NCBI GenBank assembly: GCA_025024175.1
Contig: QCXZ01000064.1
Span: 49,683,325-49,747,324 of the forward strand
DNA from: Rhyzopertha dominica
Taxonomy: Eukaryota > Arthropoda > Insecta > Coleoptera > Bostrichidae
Direction: 5' to 3'
Length of the DNA stretch: 64,000 bases
Each line of letters opens with the position of its first letter. The first letter of the stretch is position 1. Below the pieces are notes generated by a model. It was not told where the DNA came from. It saw only the letters and a program-made list of their open reading frames with translations, and did not search any database. A program made the position numbers and the translations under genes. Shown here one piece after another: positions 23,686-34,985 of the stretch.

Positions 23686-24815
23686 CTTTTCCATAAATAT
23701 ATCGACCTGCCAAACACCAATCAAATCTTTTTATAAGGTGGTTTTATATTGCATTGCAATGTAACGTGTTATTTAGTAAGAGAATTTCTGATTTCTAGGT
23801 CTCTCTTCCTTTGATACCTCAAGTTAAAAGTGTCTACCATCAGACAAAAAATAAAATACTATACATCTACTAGTTTCTATTGTACTTATTCCTATTTGCA
23901 GTATCTTTGACATGGCATAATTTCTAATATACTCGTATGTAAGTATATTATAATATTAAATGTATTCTTAGCTGCAAACCGTAGGGAATTTGAGAAGATA
24001 AATTGCTAATATTCGTAAGTAAGTTCTTTAGTACCTGTATATGTATAAATTTTTTAATTTCTAATGCAACAATTACAAGCACTCGAGGGAGTGCTGCTAT
24101 TGATTAAAGAGTTAATAACATTTTAATTGATTACTTCCCTAAAATAAGGATACATAATCCTCCAAAAGTTTGCTTTTGTCATAGGCGGTAATTTATTAAG
24201 CGTTCTCCAATAAAACACTAAGTTACGGCGCCTGCAAGGGCACACACGGCGTATAACATAGTAAAGCGGCGCCGCATCACGCGATGTTTTAATGACTGCC
24301 ACTGCGCTGGCTCCTGACCGGAAGAGCTTTATACGTTCAGCTTAGTTTATGGTTGAGCGTATGGCAGAACGCAAATGGGATTTGGATTATTGCCAGGATT
24401 CGTGCGACCATGTCAGGCGCGGCCGAAAGTTCAGCGCTTCTTACGGTGGCTGGCGGGCATAGCGTGGCTTATGTGAATATCTGCGATCGTGTATAGGAGT
24501 TTCATTCTGGCGACATGTACGTCATATCTAACTGACAGAAGACGACGACTTAGATAGCGAAGAGAAAGCAAAAGTTAATGGAACGTCAGTTTATCTGTCA
24601 CGCTTTTAATATTCATAACGTTAGTACACTGGGGCGGGTTCAGATGTATATGAGAGAAATATTGCCCAAATGAGAAACCCTATTTACTCTATTCTTAGAT
24701 CTCGGAGGTTTCCACTTAGATGATTAATATTATGAAGAGATCGGCACAAGGTGGTCACGTACGCAGCAACAATAATAACGAATGTTCATTTAAAAAAGTC
24801 ATCGAGTAGCTTATG
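23686..24815. other. Mostly non-coding; G+C-rich patch at 24230-24500
   Basis: The first part is AT-rich and featureless. The patch at 24230-24500 is CpG-rich by eye (GGCGCCGCATCACGCGATG and similar) and unlike its surroundings. It could be the eroded 5' part or flank of the pogo-like element that follows, or an unrelated insertion. No open frame in it is recognisable. Confidence 0.4.
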
Positions 24816-24819
24816 ATTT

Positions 24820-26022
24820 TGGCATAACATTAGTGTGGTTCGGGTTGGTTGGTATCACACCAATTTTATTGTGAACGAGAGTCCATCGAAAGGACATCCA
24901 GTTCTACTGCTTTTAGGTAATCACGAGTCGCACCTAGCAATAAGAGCCACCAACTTTGCCAAACCAAACGGTGTAATGATGCTTTCATTTCTGCCGCGTT
25001 GTTCCCAACTTATGCAACCTTTAGATGGGTCAGCCTATGCCCAAATTAAGAAACACCTTTCTACTGCTCAAAACGCTTGGCTTGGTAATAACCCATAAAA
25101 GTCTATGACAAGTTATGGTATTCCCTAACTATTTAGAGAGGTTTTACCGTTGTCAGTTTCTCATATTAGGCTTTTTAGAACACGTGACTTTTGAGCGACT
25201 GCCAGGGGGCAAATTTCAAAACGATGCAGCTTCTAGCGCGCTGTCATAGAAACCCCATTACTTAATGTCAACGTCAGTCGCTAGAGCTGGGACATTCGAT
25301 TACATTCAAATCGTTCAATCAATCGCGTAGATTCGGATCATTCAAGTCGTTCATAAGGATCGTGAATTGAAAGTGACAGCGGTGTCTCCTGTCTCGCCAC
25401 AGCATATAAATATGTTGTCATGCTGTTTTCTCGTCGTGTGCTGTCGTCAGCCGTTAACCATGTACGACGCACGAACGACGCTGATTCATTAGCTGTGAGC
25501 CAAATCAAGGCATGAGTAATTCAATTTGAACGACTTGGTCATGAAGGACCCAACTCTATCAGCCACGCGTCCGTTTCCAGGGTTTCGCAGGCGCGTCCCA
25601 TGCGTGCGCTTTTTGCCCCCTGAACGCCATATTGGATGACGTAATCTTAAAAAGCCTAATTAATGTCACCGAAGGCTTTATAGTTACCGAAATAGAGCCT
25701 TACAGCTATTTAGCGTAACCGATCAACCATTGAGTTCCTCGGATTCATCTAATCAAGACAGTGATCTCGTTCTTTCGCAACCACCAATCGCGGGAATATC
25801 TCATCAGTGAGCTCAACAGATGACCCAGCGCAACAACTTCCTGCATTAGATATTGAAAAAATTACTCCGGAGATTATAAAACCTTGTCGTACGTCTGTTC
25901 CGAGAAAAGCAACATCCAAAGGACCAAAGAAGATGAAATCAACTCATGTCACTGATACAACAGAGCAGGCGGAAGAAGGAAGAAAGACAAAACTGACATT
26001 TTCGAAGGGGGCTAAAAGATAG
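24820..26022 (+). pseudogene. Pogo/Tigger-type DDE transposase remnant, split by a MITE
   Basis: The first block (24835-25163) reads GHPVLLLLGNHESHLAIRA, then FAKPNGVMMLSFLPRCSQ, MQPLDGSAYAQIKKHLS and AQNAWLGNNP. This is the conserved DDE core around the DNHESH and QPLD motifs of pogo/Tigger transposases, here with GNHESH (the usual catalytic Asp replaced by Gly). After a stop it continues as KSMTSYGIP and LFREVLPLSVSHI, where a MITE enters at about 25164. It resumes after 25655 as NVTEGFIVTEIEPYS. The C-terminal tail at 25807-26022 (ITPEIIKPCRTSVPRKATSK, GPKKMKSTHVTDTTEQ) resembles the basic tail of Tigger-like proteins. The upstream DNA-binding part is not recognisable. It is inactive. Confidence 0.8.
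25165..25654. mobile_element. TIR MITE inserted in the pogo-like transposase
   Basis: The roughly 490 bp insertion has inverted ends: TAGGCTTTTTAGAACACGTG on the left, and TAGGCTTTTTAAGATTACGT as the reverse complement of the right. Both are followed at a short distance by CAGGGGGCAAA. Flanking AT on each side would be a 2 bp duplication; removing the element with one AT restores the frame SHINV. A TATA-like CATATAAATATG lies near 25403-25414. Superfamily is uncertain; 2 bp AT duplications occur in ISL2EU-type elements. Confidence 0.75.
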
Positions 26023-26689
26023 TTCGGATAACTGTTAACAATAGGTATACGTGGAATTCCTTTTTTATGAATTTTTGAAAGACCTTGGAGACGACGGGGT
26101 TTCGATTCCTTTGGAGCTAACATTTTCAGAACTGATTGTGGATTCTTTAGCGTTGAATTAAGTTTTGTTCAATTTATAAATTATGGTCGTGAATGAGAGT
26201 GTATGACCTGTTTTTTAAAAGACTACGTTTTTTATGTATAATCGGAAGCATTAAGACTACAGTCACATTGCCTTTGTCGGCCGAGATGGTTATCTCTAAA
26301 TTGGATTTGAGGTTTTTGAGAGCCACCTTTTGTTTCTTGAAGAATCGGATGGGTTTTTTTGAAGAACTTGGGCTGTTTCGAAACTGATGCGGTCAGCCGT
26401 GTTTTTAGGTAATGCTTAATAAATGATTCTACCGACTTGATTATTTGCTCGACGGGAATTTGGCTGAAGACAATAGCAAAATTTAGGCCTTGGGATAGCA
26501 AGGTGTTTTCTGAGAACGAATGTAAATAAATAATGGACGGCAAAATTAATTAATTAGTTTTCATCCATCTTATTATAATAAATCCATATTATTTAGATAA
26601 ACGTTACATAGGACGGCTTTCTTAAATGTGCACGGCAGTTTTAAAGAACCGGAATCCGGGACATTTTTTGGGGCGTCTACTGATGCAGG
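26023..26689. other. Non-coding stretch
   Basis: No recognisable gene or repeat. A minus-strand open frame at 26232-26543 is motif-free. Confidence 0.4.
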
Positions 26690-28335
26690 ACAACAATCCG
26701 GTACTGTACCGGAAAATCTGGGATGAATGGTTAGCTTGGGCGGCAGACCCGCCGGGCATAAAGAGATGCCAGTTGCTTTGGCCAGGCATATCAAAAGTGG
26801 TCGATTTATCTGAAGAACTGCTGAGGCTGGGCAGGGGTGTGTTGCCTTGTGGAGAATATATGTACACACTGATTGAAACCACCGTTCTCGAAACGATTCT
26901 GAGTTACAATGACAAAATAGGCGACCAATGGTCGATTTATCTGACGAACGCTATTGCAGAAAAAAGTTGCTATTCGTATATTTCCTTGTACGGTGTATCA
27001 ATGTGGACTGCACGAGCCACCTGACGAATATAAGTGCTGAGGTAGGTGTGTTTTACTCTGTGGATTATGTATCTGCAGACTAGCAGCGTACATAAAGAGA
27101 TGCCGAGATATTTTGCCAAATGTTCGATTTATCTGTAAGACTCATCAAGTGTTTCAAGAAATGGTTGATTTATCTGCGAACACAAGTTCAGGGGAGAGTA
27201 TAGCTAGGCCTGTATTGCCTTGTATAGATTATCATTCAGAACTGACGGTGCCAGACACGGGGGGCATAAGGAGAGGCCAAGTTACATTACATTGGCATTA
27301 AAAAGTATGCGATTTATTCGACGAATGCAAGTGTTAAGGAGAGCGGCTAGGCGTGTATTGTGTTACTTAGCGTATCATTGTGAACTGACGGTGCAAGATC
27401 TACTGGTTTCGGATGTAAGGATGTGTCAGCTTACATTGGACAAACGTATCAGCAATTGGTTGTTCTATTTGACAAACATAGGTGCTAACATGTGCAGAGG
27501 AAAGTGGCAAGGCGCCAGGGTCTCCGAGCACAAGGAAATACCAAGTTACATTGCCCAAACGTATCGCCCTATGGTCGATTTATCTGATGAACGAAAGCAC
27601 TGAGGAGGGTGGGTATCTGAGTGTGGCCTTGTGGAGAATGTAGCAGTAGACTAATAGTTCTGGTACCACGGTGCATAAAGGCATATCGAGTTACATTGCC
27701 AAATATTAAATTTATCTGCTACACCGACAAAGTGTTTGAACAGTTGGTCGATTTATTTAATGCAATGGTAGAGAAGAGGGGCATCATTGTAAACTTACCG
27801 CGCTAGACTGGCCGGGCATAAGAAGGTATCAAGTTACGCCAAATGGTTAGTTTATCTGACGAACGAAGTGCGGAGAAGGGTGTGTTGTGTGGAGAATATA
27901 TCCGCAGACAATGCTGGAACCACCGTGCATAAAGGGATGTCGAGCTACAATGACAAAATGTTCGATGTATCTTGTAGACTGAGCAAGTGTTTTAACAACT
28001 GGTCGTTATCTGTCGAATGCAAGTGTGCACGAAAGTGATTAGCGTGTATTGCTTTGTATAGCGTATCAGTGTGAACTAACGGCGCAAGATTCGCCGGGGA
28101 TAAGTAGATGCCAAGCAACAATCTGCTTTATCCAGACGTATCACCAAGTGGTCGTTCTATCTGGCGAATGTAAGTGCTGAGGAGGTGGTTAGGTGTGCCT
28201 TGTGGATAACATATCAGCAGACNGAAAATGTTGAACCTACCGGGCATAAAGGGATGCTGAGTTGCATTGACAAATGTTCGCTTTATCTGATTAAGTCCTC
28301 GTTACCTTGTTGTACAGTGCTTGCAAGAACGTACT
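26690..28335. repeat. Degenerate tandem satellite, ~150 bp mean unit
   Basis: A motif cluster recurs about eleven times: GGGCATAAAG.GATGCC.AGTTACA, then TGGTCGATTTATCTGACGAA, then GTGCTGAGGAGGGTGTG, then TTGTGGAGAATATATC.GCAGAC. Unit starts lie near 26753, 26870, 27087, 27260, 27410, 27526, 27671, 27813, 27925, 28095 and 28241. Spacings vary from about 112 to 217 bp, with a mean near 150 bp. Two unit types, differing in the middle part, partly alternate, suggesting a two-unit higher-order repeat. Divergence between units is high, so the array looks old. Open frames inside (26626-27024, 27220-27603) simply read through the repeat. I do not recognise the family. Confidence 0.85.
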
Positions 28336-30818
28336 GAAGAGCGAAAATTGTAGTCATCCGATTAGTGAACTACAGCGTAAAACCTGACCATATAACGGTA
28401 CTGTCATAAATTCTTACTGTTATTTTATTATTACATATTTGATTATTGATGCTTTGTTATTCATTATTATTCACCCTCCTTTATTGTTCTTTTTATATTC
28501 AAAGATTAAATGCAACACATTTAAGACGCCATCTTGGTTTGTCACTAATGCTGACAGTATCATCTGTTGAAGACTAGGTGCTCTAAACAAATCGGACTAG
28601 ATTAGAACATATCCTTTTAGGGCACATTTGAATGAACTTGCGCTCCCATGCTTGATTAAAGAAAAACACTGATTTAATGCACGAATAAATATTTTCGGTG
28701 TGCTTACAAAAATAAAGGCCTAATAACTGACCGATACACTTTTGTTTCAAAAACTGTAAAAATTCACAATTATATCGAAGTTAATCGATGTAAAACTTAA
28801 AAAATTTACTTATATATCAGGTACAACCAAAGCAATTGTATTTAAATTACATTACAGAACTTTATATTTATTTGTACCCTTCTTGTGTTCGTCCCTGGAC
28901 AATATTTAAACATCATACTAATAACAATTTACAAATTAAATCCTGGAATAGATACATAAATATATGTGTGAAGTATGCCGTCAGAATTGAAAGGTGAGAA
29001 TTTAATCGCGCTACATCATTGTTTGTAACATACAGAAAAGTTTTAAATGCATATACGAGTCTAGAGAAAGGCAGGATTGGAAAGGATTATTTCCAGGTGG
29101 ATATAGTTGAACAACTACGAGGACGGCACGTGCATGAAATTCTGCATTCACTTTAAGCTTTAAGCGCTTTATCTGTTAGTAGTTTTGAACTGGTTGCCGG
29201 GAAGCGACATCTCTACTAAATACATTGAATTACAGATTTTTGTTTAGGACTCTCAACAACCGTGGACATAAGCACGTTGATTAGGTGTGCTATACAAACG
29301 TTTTTAATAAACATTCTATAAGCATAATCATTTCTAAACTATGTCTGCATCTAACGGTAAGATGAATACATAGCATAAACGTTTTAAGTGTACAAAATTT
29401 TATGCTTTATGATTAGTTAACCTGTTGAGCCTATACATCTAGGAAATGTTATCTATATTGAATGCATTAATGTTATTTAGTAACGAAATGGCAATATGTG
29501 ACAAATAATAATAAGGTTGTTCATTATAAATTTACGTTATTCGTTTACGAGTAGGAGACGTTTGTCAGATACATTACACAACCATTTATAATAAACATAC
29601 TAGGAACCTAATCATTTACAAGCTACGTATGCATAACGTGAAGTTACAAACGCTAAGCAAACGTTTAAAATTTACCAACTTTCATACTTTCACGCTTCTT
29701 AAAATTGTGTCCTCACATTAAACAAAAGTTTGTACTGAATATAAGTACCTAATGTATATATAATTAATAGAGGCAAAAATTGAGGTCCTTTGGTATAAAA
29801 TTATGTAATGTAGTTATGAATTAAAGGCGTTTGTCAAATGCGTTATATATATAAACGTCTATAGTAAGTTTTTACTCTCTACTGGTTCTGCGCATATTAT
29901 GTAACATTTGAGAAGTATACAAATGCAGTTCTTATACGTATACCAGATTTTATATAGATATACACAAATTTTCTTTACTAATGAGTAAGAAAGCCCATGA
30001 GCTGTGGAAACGCTACGCAAGGAGCTAGTCGTCAACATTTTTATTACGGTGCCTTTGGTAAAAAACCCTATGCACCGTAAAAAAAACTATTGAATAAACC
30101 ATTTTCACTTTGACCGTAGCTTAAACGTTTTGTATTTCTAAAACTTAACGCGATTTTGAAAAAGGTTTGGGGACAAAAGTTGAAAAAAATTGTAAGCAAA
30201 ACCGACAACCAAGCCAATTCAGTAAATTTCTAGTCGCAATTTAATTGCAGTAATGCCGAGAAAAAAAATTAAGGACTTTGGGCGTCTTAGGTGTAAAATT
30301 TTTTCAGCAAGCATTTTTCCTCCATAAAATTAATATAAGGTGTGTTTATGAATAAAAATCATCCTATATAAATATATACGCTGTCAATGTCAATTAGGAA
30401 CTATTAAGCAGTTTCACTACACAATAGTAGATACGCTACCCCAATTTTTTTAGATTTATAGATAATCGTATACAACAGTGTTCGTTACTGATTCAGTTAC
30501 GCCATAATGCATATACAGCTATATGAATTTAAGCAACAAGTTAAAACATTTTTCTAAAGCTTAGCGGCTTAGCCTATAGAGTTACTTTAAAAAGGGCAGT
30601 TCTTCCGAAATAAAGATTCATAGTAAACCTATCCCGACGACTATACTTGTATTACAGACAGATTTTGGCGAAGTAAGTCACTATGGATAGTAACCCTCTT
30701 TTAAACTTCACCTTTACATGCAGTCACAACAAAAAATTTTAAAAAGTAAAACTACACCGCTGTTCACAGAACCTTAAAGTTATGTCATCTATGACGTATT
30801 TCTATTTCTATCATAATA
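28336..30818. other. AT-rich non-coding stretch
   Basis: No gene, RNA or paired repeat could be supported on either strand. A short similar pair (GTTTGTCAGATACATTACA near 29559 and GTTTGTCAAATGCGTTATA near 29829) may be a faint repeat. Confidence 0.45.
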
Positions 30819-31972
30819 CGCTATATTAGTGCTGACGTAATGACGGCCACTTTTCTGCGGTACATCAAAGTCCTGGATCCTGACAAACCGAGTTGTCATA
30901 ACGTGCATAACGGACCTCAGGGTTAGGTGCAATTTTGTGACTTTAAAAGAATATTTAGAAGTGTTACTGTGCTTATTTGAGTAGCTTACACTCCTTCGCT
31001 TTGCTTCACAAGTATTACAAACCGAAATTGCATTTAGTTTAGATCCTGGATCAAAACAAACCAAGTTGTCATAACGTGCATAAGGGAGTTCACTGTTTGG
31101 TGCAATTTTTTAGTGTTAAAAGAACATTTTAAAGTGTTACTGTGTATGTTTGAGTAGCTGACACTCCTTCGCTTTACTTAGCAAGTATGACAAACGGAAA
31201 TTACATTTAGTTACAATGTAGGTATCGCTGAAAAGTTTAACCTACAATAAGTGCGTGTGTAGAGCATTACAATTTACATATTGTACCAGAAGATAGTAAC
31301 GTGCTAGGTCCCTGGGTGTTCTTATTATAATGAGAGAGAAACGTATAAACTTTAAGCACTTATTTTAGACTGTCTTTCAACAATAGATTGCAACTTAATG
31401 TAATTTCGGCTTGTAATACTTAATGAATAATACAAAGGTATGTAAACCATTCAAACATACACAGTAACACTTCAAAATATTGTATTATACTATAATTTTG
31501 CTCTGAACATTGAGTGTTACTGTGAATTTTTAGTGGTTTACATTCCTTAGTATAATTTAGTATTATAAACCAAGATTACATTTAGTTGCAATCTATTGTT
31601 TAAAAACAACCTAAAAGAAGTGCTGTAAAGATTACACACGTTTCCCTCTCATTATAACGGAAACATCCAGGGACCCAACCCATTACCATTTTCTGGTATA
31701 AATTGTAATGCTCCACACACGTACTTAGTGTATATCCAGCTTTTCAACAATACATTGTATGTAAATGTAATTTCGGTTTGTAATACTTGTTATGTAAAGC
31801 GAAGTAGTGTAAGCTACTCAAACGTACACAGTAACACTTTAAAATACTCTTTAACAGTAAAAAATTACACCAAACGCTGAACTCCCTTACGCACATCATG
31901 ACAACTAAGTAGGTTGGTTTGGATCCGGGATCTTCCCGTATCGCAGCAAAATGGCCGACATTTACGTCACAC
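30819..31972. mobile_element. Palindromic foldback element family B, copy 1
   Basis: This 1.15 kb element folds on itself. The left end (GTGCTGACGTAATGACGGCC, just after 30827) is inverted at the right end (GGCCGACATTTACGTCACAC, ending about 31971). The left arm contains two direct repeats of about 170 bp, at about 30873-31039 and 31040-31212, each with CCAAGTTGTCATAACGTGCA-like sequence and CACTCCTTCGCTTT. The right arm carries one inverse copy. The centre near 31400-31560 contains further inverted blocks around AACACTT/AGTGTTACTGTG. No protein is encoded. A second copy lies at 46348-49413. The superfamily is unknown. Confidence 0.85.
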
Positions 31973-33119
31973 TAGAGCCACAGACATCTTATCTTTCTAA
32001 ATAGACGAGCAAATCATACGGGATCCGCGGTAAAAATCAATAGTTGCATTTTGTACAAGTTAGTATTGTCATCAGCTGTTATTAAAACTAAACTGTTTAT
32101 AAATCGATGTGGCAATAATCGAATAAATTCTTGTAGACCCAAAGAACGAACGTATACTTATTTTTGCCCTCTGTAAGTGTACTTTACTTAAACAAAAAAT
32201 GACTTAAGCTTATGTAGTATGGAATTTACTGTTTAAATTCTGAAATCTACTATCACTGTTTCATTCCTGTCAATGCCTTTCGTGGTGCAATTTAGATCAC
32301 TCTCACTTAGGTTGCAAATGCGTAATTAAGAATTTTGAGCACGACTATGACAATGAGCAGCTCACAAACTGCTGTGATTACGTGTTCTCTCTTGAAATTA
32401 CAACAGAAGACACCTAGGTACCTGTAACGTAGGAATAATTACAAGATTTAAATTTGTGAGGTTAAGTGCTGTTTTCATTCGGTCCATCTAATTTATACAT
32501 AAAGTACAATTGTTGGCTTATGTTGGTGGACCGGCACTAAAGATTTTTAATAACATATAACTAGGTATATAAATCCATCTAATAAAACTTAACAGTTTTG
32601 GGTGTTATTAGATATTTAGACGGTACACCTGGCAACAGTGAACATAAGTGACCTCACACGAAAAGATTTCGTCACAGTAGATTATATAAAATAAGTGCTA
32701 TGCAAATACAACATGATACAACTGACGTGCATACCTATAATCATGCTATAAAGTATAGCAAGTATTTACCTCTTGTTACGAGTGCATTATGACTTGTCAA
32801 TTTAGAGGATAAACTTGGTATGACTTCACTTCACTGAAGTGTCATATGTTTACAGTTTACTGTATGACTTGGTTTTCATCCAGCCGGTAAACCTGGCAAC
32901 AGCGAAGACAAGTGACTTAATACTAATTGATGACGTTGATTTAAAGTTCTGTGAACAGCGGTATACCTCAGATGTTTAAATAAAATTGTGGCTCTTTTTG
33001 GGAGAAAAATCCTAACGATTAAATAAAAAACAAATACAGCAGGCATCACGTTAAACCACATGACGACATCGAATCCTCCAAATCCTACACACCGATAGAG
33101 AAGAAAGACTCAGTTCTAC
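31973..33119. other. Non-coding stretch, inferred intron start
   Basis: AT-rich, without recognisable features. Its upper end carries the GTAGAA donor of the minus-strand exon at 33120-33309. Confidence 0.45.
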
Positions 33120-33309
33120 CTGCATACTGACCATCGTGTAGAGGGTCTATGGTGTGTATCATGAGCTGGAGCAGCCCATGTCGGAATTTCGCCCCCGTGT
33201 GGTGGTGGTGCACGGGCGCCTGTGGTGTTTCTGACGCAGTCCTGGAGGTGACGCTGCCGCCCGGTTGGGTTCCCACGCTCGTCTCGCTCGAAGTGGCCAC
33301 GGTTCCGTG
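33120..33309 (-). CDS. Internal coding exon of an unrecognised host gene
   Basis: This 190 bp segment stands out as G+C-rich in AT-rich DNA. On the minus strand it follows an acceptor GAATTTTTCAG and ends in GCAG before a GTAGAA donor. The frame that fits the next exon begins HGTVATSSETSVGTQPGG, continues with a Ser/Thr/Pro-rich part and a run of four His, and ends AKFRHGLLQLMIHTIDPL, HDGQYA plus one base. That base and the GC of the exon at 10651 make a Gly codon. A second frame is also open, but it would need a phase that is closed by a stop in the next exon. An alternative donor GTCAGT lies 12 bases upstream of the chosen one. I do not recognise the protein. Confidence 0.58.
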
Positions 33310-33740
33310 CTGAAAAATTCACAAGATTAGCTTGGTTGGAAATAGTGGGGCGGGGGTGGGTTTTAGCTCCGGACAAAGGTTGACATCTGGGATATTTGGG
33401 ACGGAATGCGGATTAAAGTTTTAAAACAACGCTTTCGAAATCGAGATATCCGGGTGATAATATGTTATCGAATATACATAAAAAGTTTTCGTACTTTTTG
33501 TTTTATCTTGTTCGTTGAATTACTGCTTATAATAGTTTTGGTTGAATTTTCTGTCTTAAAGGAAATATGCTCCACTAACAAGAAACTTCGTCTTCGTACA
33601 TGAAAAGATCCATGCATGGGCGTTTGGGGAGATGGAGGGATGGAGTTGATAGTAACTATAGTTTCGAATGACAAAAGAATAATGTTATCAAATATTAAGA
33701 GTCTGGCATAGATGGCCATGTTTAATAATTTTCAACTTCG
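33310..33740. other. Non-coding stretch upstream of the exon
   Basis: The segment begins with the acceptor side of the minus-strand exon. A plus-strand G run (GTGGGGCGGGGGTGGG) lies near 33344-33359. No other feature seen. Confidence 0.45.
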
Positions 33741-33744
33741 CAAG

Positions 33745-34985
33745 TAGTGGCAGAGAAAGTGTGGTAAGTTTACAGTCACTAAATACAGGGTCCGCCACCT
33801 AAAACTCCCCAGGCTCGTATTTTCATCATTTTTTTAGGTACAACCTTAAGGTATACGTCAAATTGCAGGTCTTTTTAAAGATAGCTTAGTGGGTGTCCAA
33901 AAAAGATTTTGCAGATTATCATATTTTGTATTTAAAGTTAATTTTTGTGAATATTTTTTAACCTTAACCCGTATAATAAATATTGTATCATAGTTGAATG
34001 CCGACTTTTGTCTTCTTTAATTTGTGTCACTACCATGTATGAGTAATTTTTACTCCTTAGTGAAAAACAAGAAAAACTAGTCACCGCATGTTCTTTAAAT
34101 AGNGTTGTTTAGAGTGCGCGATGTAGANCACCAAACTAGCCTCATCGCAGGGTTTCGTTTTCTAGCCTCTCTCTCTCTANAACGAACTTTGTACTTGATT
34201 TATTTAAAAGTTACTCAAAATTTTCGAGTTTTGTGTGCAGCAATGGGTATGTAGGCATAATTTGTACCATAATAAGCTACTAAACTAACGCTTAAAAAAA
34301 TGTGAAAAGCCCTATAACAGAATATGGCGACGACTAGTTTTTCTTGTTCTTCACTAAGAAGGAGTAAAAATTACGCATACATGGTAATGACACAAATTGA
34401 AGAAGACAAAAATCGGCATTCAACTATGAAGCAATATTTATTATACCAGGTAAGGTTAAAAATATTTTAAAAAATTAACTTGATTTGCGAAATATCACAA
34501 TCTGCAAAAAAATGTTGGACACTCACTATGCTATTTTTAAAGAGTTCAAAAAGACATACAATTTGATATATAACTTGTATCTAAAAAACAAAGAAAATAC
34601 GAGCCTGGGGAGTTTTAGGTGGCGGAATCTGTATATTACAGTACCGCAATAGTCCCGCTATTTTAGGGCAAAACAGTGGAAAGAGATGGAAAAGGGAATC
34701 AAACCAGTCAAACCCTACCTTAAGGATTCAAGAACTGTCAGATATCAAGACCCTGATGTACAAAGCACGTTGCCAATTACTTAGGGAAATTTCAAACAAC
34801 ACTGAATCAGAGCCTGATATCTGACAGTTCTCTAATTTTTAAGGTTAGGTTTGATAGTTTGGTTCCCTCTCCCATCTTCTTCATAAACATTTAAATTTCC
34901 CGCCTCTATTTCGCCTTCAAACGGCAGAACATTACGGTACTTAACGTATTTAGTGACCGTAGGCACAGTATGTTCACGTTTTCTC
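33745..34985. mobile_element. Foldback family C, copy 1, split by a family A element
   Basis: The outer palindrome has its left arm at about 33760-33785 plus 34632-34780 and its right arm at about 34810-34975. Shared inverted blocks include CACTAAATA, TTTAGGGCAAAA (degenerate on the right), AACC(T)ACCTTAA and AACTGTCAGATATCA. Its left arm is opened at TA by the 846 bp family A element at 33786-34631. Copy 2 at 35775-36155 has the uninterrupted version of that junction. No coding capacity. The family is characterised by CTGATATCTGACAGTTCTC in the arm next to the loop. Confidence 0.75.
33786..34631. mobile_element. Foldback element family A, second complete copy
   Basis: This 846 bp copy starts CAGGGTCCGCCACC and ends with the inverse GGTGGCGGAATCTG. 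TA flanks both sides, at 33784-33785 and 34632-34633. It matches the copy at 16604-17583 along its arms, including CCAGGCTCGTATTTTCATC, GGTACAACCTTAAG and the (CT)n and TAGCCTCAT blocks in the centre. Isolated N bases lie in the centre near 34103, 34128 and 34180. No coding capacity. Confidence 0.88.

Larger units (their letters stand above)
10652..33119 (-). other. Inferred ~22.5 kb transposon-rich intron
   Basis: If the two minus-strand exons are consecutive, everything between them is one phase-1 intron, with donor GTAGAA next to 33120 and acceptor TTTTAG next to 10651. It contains at least three non-LTR elements, two DNA transposon remnants, two large foldback elements and a satellite array. 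Additional small exons inside it cannot be excluded by eye. Confidence 0.45.

Noticed and set aside
26626..27024. 132-codon plus-strand frame as a gene
   Set aside because: It reads through the tandem satellite, other units are closed, and the peptide repeats with the DNA repeat.
26690..28335. CRISPR array as an explanation of the regular repeats
   Set aside because: The units are long and diverged, there are no constant short repeats with unique spacers, and the context is eukaryotic.
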